Source: Oscillospiraceae bacterium (lineage in GTDB: Bacteria; Bacillota_A; Clostridia; Oscillospirales; Oscillospiraceae). From it: 6,490 nucleotides of DNA. The stretch covers positions 1 through 6,490 of the forward strand of contig JAFYVA010000030.1 in NCBI GenBank assembly GCA_017549325.1. The letters are read 5' to 3'. Shown piece after piece: positions 6,342 through 6,490 of the stretch. Both the position numbers and the translations under genes were made by a program. The notes beneath the pieces are model-generated. The model made no database searches and had not been told where the DNA came from. It saw nothing but the letters and a program-made list of their open reading frames with translations. Within the stretch, counting starts at the first letter, position 1. Each line of letters begins with the position of its first letter.

Positions 6342-6410
6342 CACCAGCATCACGGCAACGTATGCGCCGATCATGGTGGTGTCACCGGTATCGGGAGCGG
6401 GCAGCAGGTG
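6294..6410 (-). CDS. C-terminal fragment of a sortase-type wall-anchored surface protein, 5' part missing
   Basis: Reading leftward from about 6407 the frame gives LLPAPDTGD, a hydrophobic stretch (MIGAYVAVMLVAAAGAIVVL) and KKKKHA, then TGA at 6296-6294. This is a complete cell-wall sorting signal: a PDTGD pentapeptide-like motif, a membrane segment and a basic tail. Sortases in Clostridia are known to use such [NSA]P-x-TG-D variants. Upstream the frame loses this character: composition turns AT-rich and a TAA appears at 6443-6441, with no start codon or ribosome binding site before the anchor. The body of the protein is therefore absent, cut at the junction near 6401-6408. The tail is a paralogue of the anchor in the two-domain SGNH protein, so the missing part may have been a related surface protein. 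That last point is inference. Confidence 0.75.
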   Translation of the reverse strand, partial: HLLPAPDTGDTTMIGAYVAVMLVAAAGAIVVLKKKKHA

Positions 6411-6490
6411 GAATTGTAGGATATACAGTTTTAAAAGCAATTACTAATGGTGCACAAAAAGGTATATTTGCAAATGAAGCAGGCCTTGGG
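6401..6490 (+). CDS. Internal fragment of a sodium:alanine symporter (AGCS) family transporter
   Basis: The plus-strand frame ending at 6490 reads AAGGIVGYTVLKAI, then TNGAQKGIFANEAGLG. This matches the conserved AGCS-family segment remembered as A-I-x-x-G-x-x-R-G-I/L-F-S-N-E-A-G-L/M-G, which lies in the membrane core of these Na+-coupled alanine/glycine carriers. There is no start codon; the match begins abruptly at about 6401, where the opposite strand still codes a surface-protein anchor. GC is 28 of 80 bases over 6411-6490, and codons such as TTA, ATA and AAA differ from the GC-rich genes to the left. The fragment probably continues past the right edge, but its N-terminal part is missing. 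It is either a recombination product or an assembly chimera. Confidence 0.6.

Noticed and set aside
6063..6419. Plus-strand open frame through the gap and the truncated anchor
   Set aside because: It crosses a promoter and a perfect terminator hairpin and its product has no protein character; the minus-strand anchor explains the conserved part.
1..6490. CRISPR array, tRNA, rRNA or insertion sequence
   Set aside because: No regularly spaced repeats, no tRNA-like cloverleaf, no rRNA-like stretch and no transposase frame or terminal inverted repeats were seen.

Overview
The window looks like a cell-surface locus from a Gram-positive gut-type Clostridia bacterium, probably Oscillospirales. The reasons are signal peptides, C-terminal membrane anchors of the form [S/A]P-x-T-[G/S]-D + hydrophobic segment + KKKKHA, GC-rich genes with AT-rich gaps, and strong AGGAGG-type ribosome binding sites. 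Family and organism are judged from memory of such proteins; no search was run.

Layout: everything convincing except the last ~90 bases lies on the minus strand, so the order of transcription runs right to left. (1) 6410-6294 is the tail of a surface protein whose upstream part is missing, followed by a hairpin terminator at 6248-6216. (2) 5905-2456 is a complete 1149-residue secreted, wall-anchored protein with two SGNH (GDSL) hydrolase-type domains. It has its own promoter near 6158-6130, a ~218-nt leader and a strong terminator at 2411-2381. (3) 2072-1 is a 5'-complete, 3'-open paralogue of at least 690 residues, with its own promoter near 2325-2297 and a leader of about the same length. 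It is a long acidic helical protein that ends, inside the window, in the start of an SGNH-like domain. (4) 6401-6490 reads on the plus strand as an AT-rich piece of a sodium:alanine symporter-type transporter. It abuts the truncated tail of protein (1) and looks like a rearrangement or assembly junction.

The three minus-strand genes are separate transcription units rather than an operon. Proteins (1) and (2) share a 51-bp identical 3' end coding the same anchor. Proteins (2) and (3) share an SGNH-like domain whose nucleophile serine has become alanine. The most interesting feature is this pairing: protein (2) carries one SGNH domain that keeps Ser, Asn and His, with a very large helical insert, plus one domain that appears catalytically dead. 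Protein (3) carries the start of the same dead domain on a different helical stalk. An extracellular acyl-ester hydrolase with non-catalytic recognition domains is a reasonable inference; the substrate cannot be told from the sequence.
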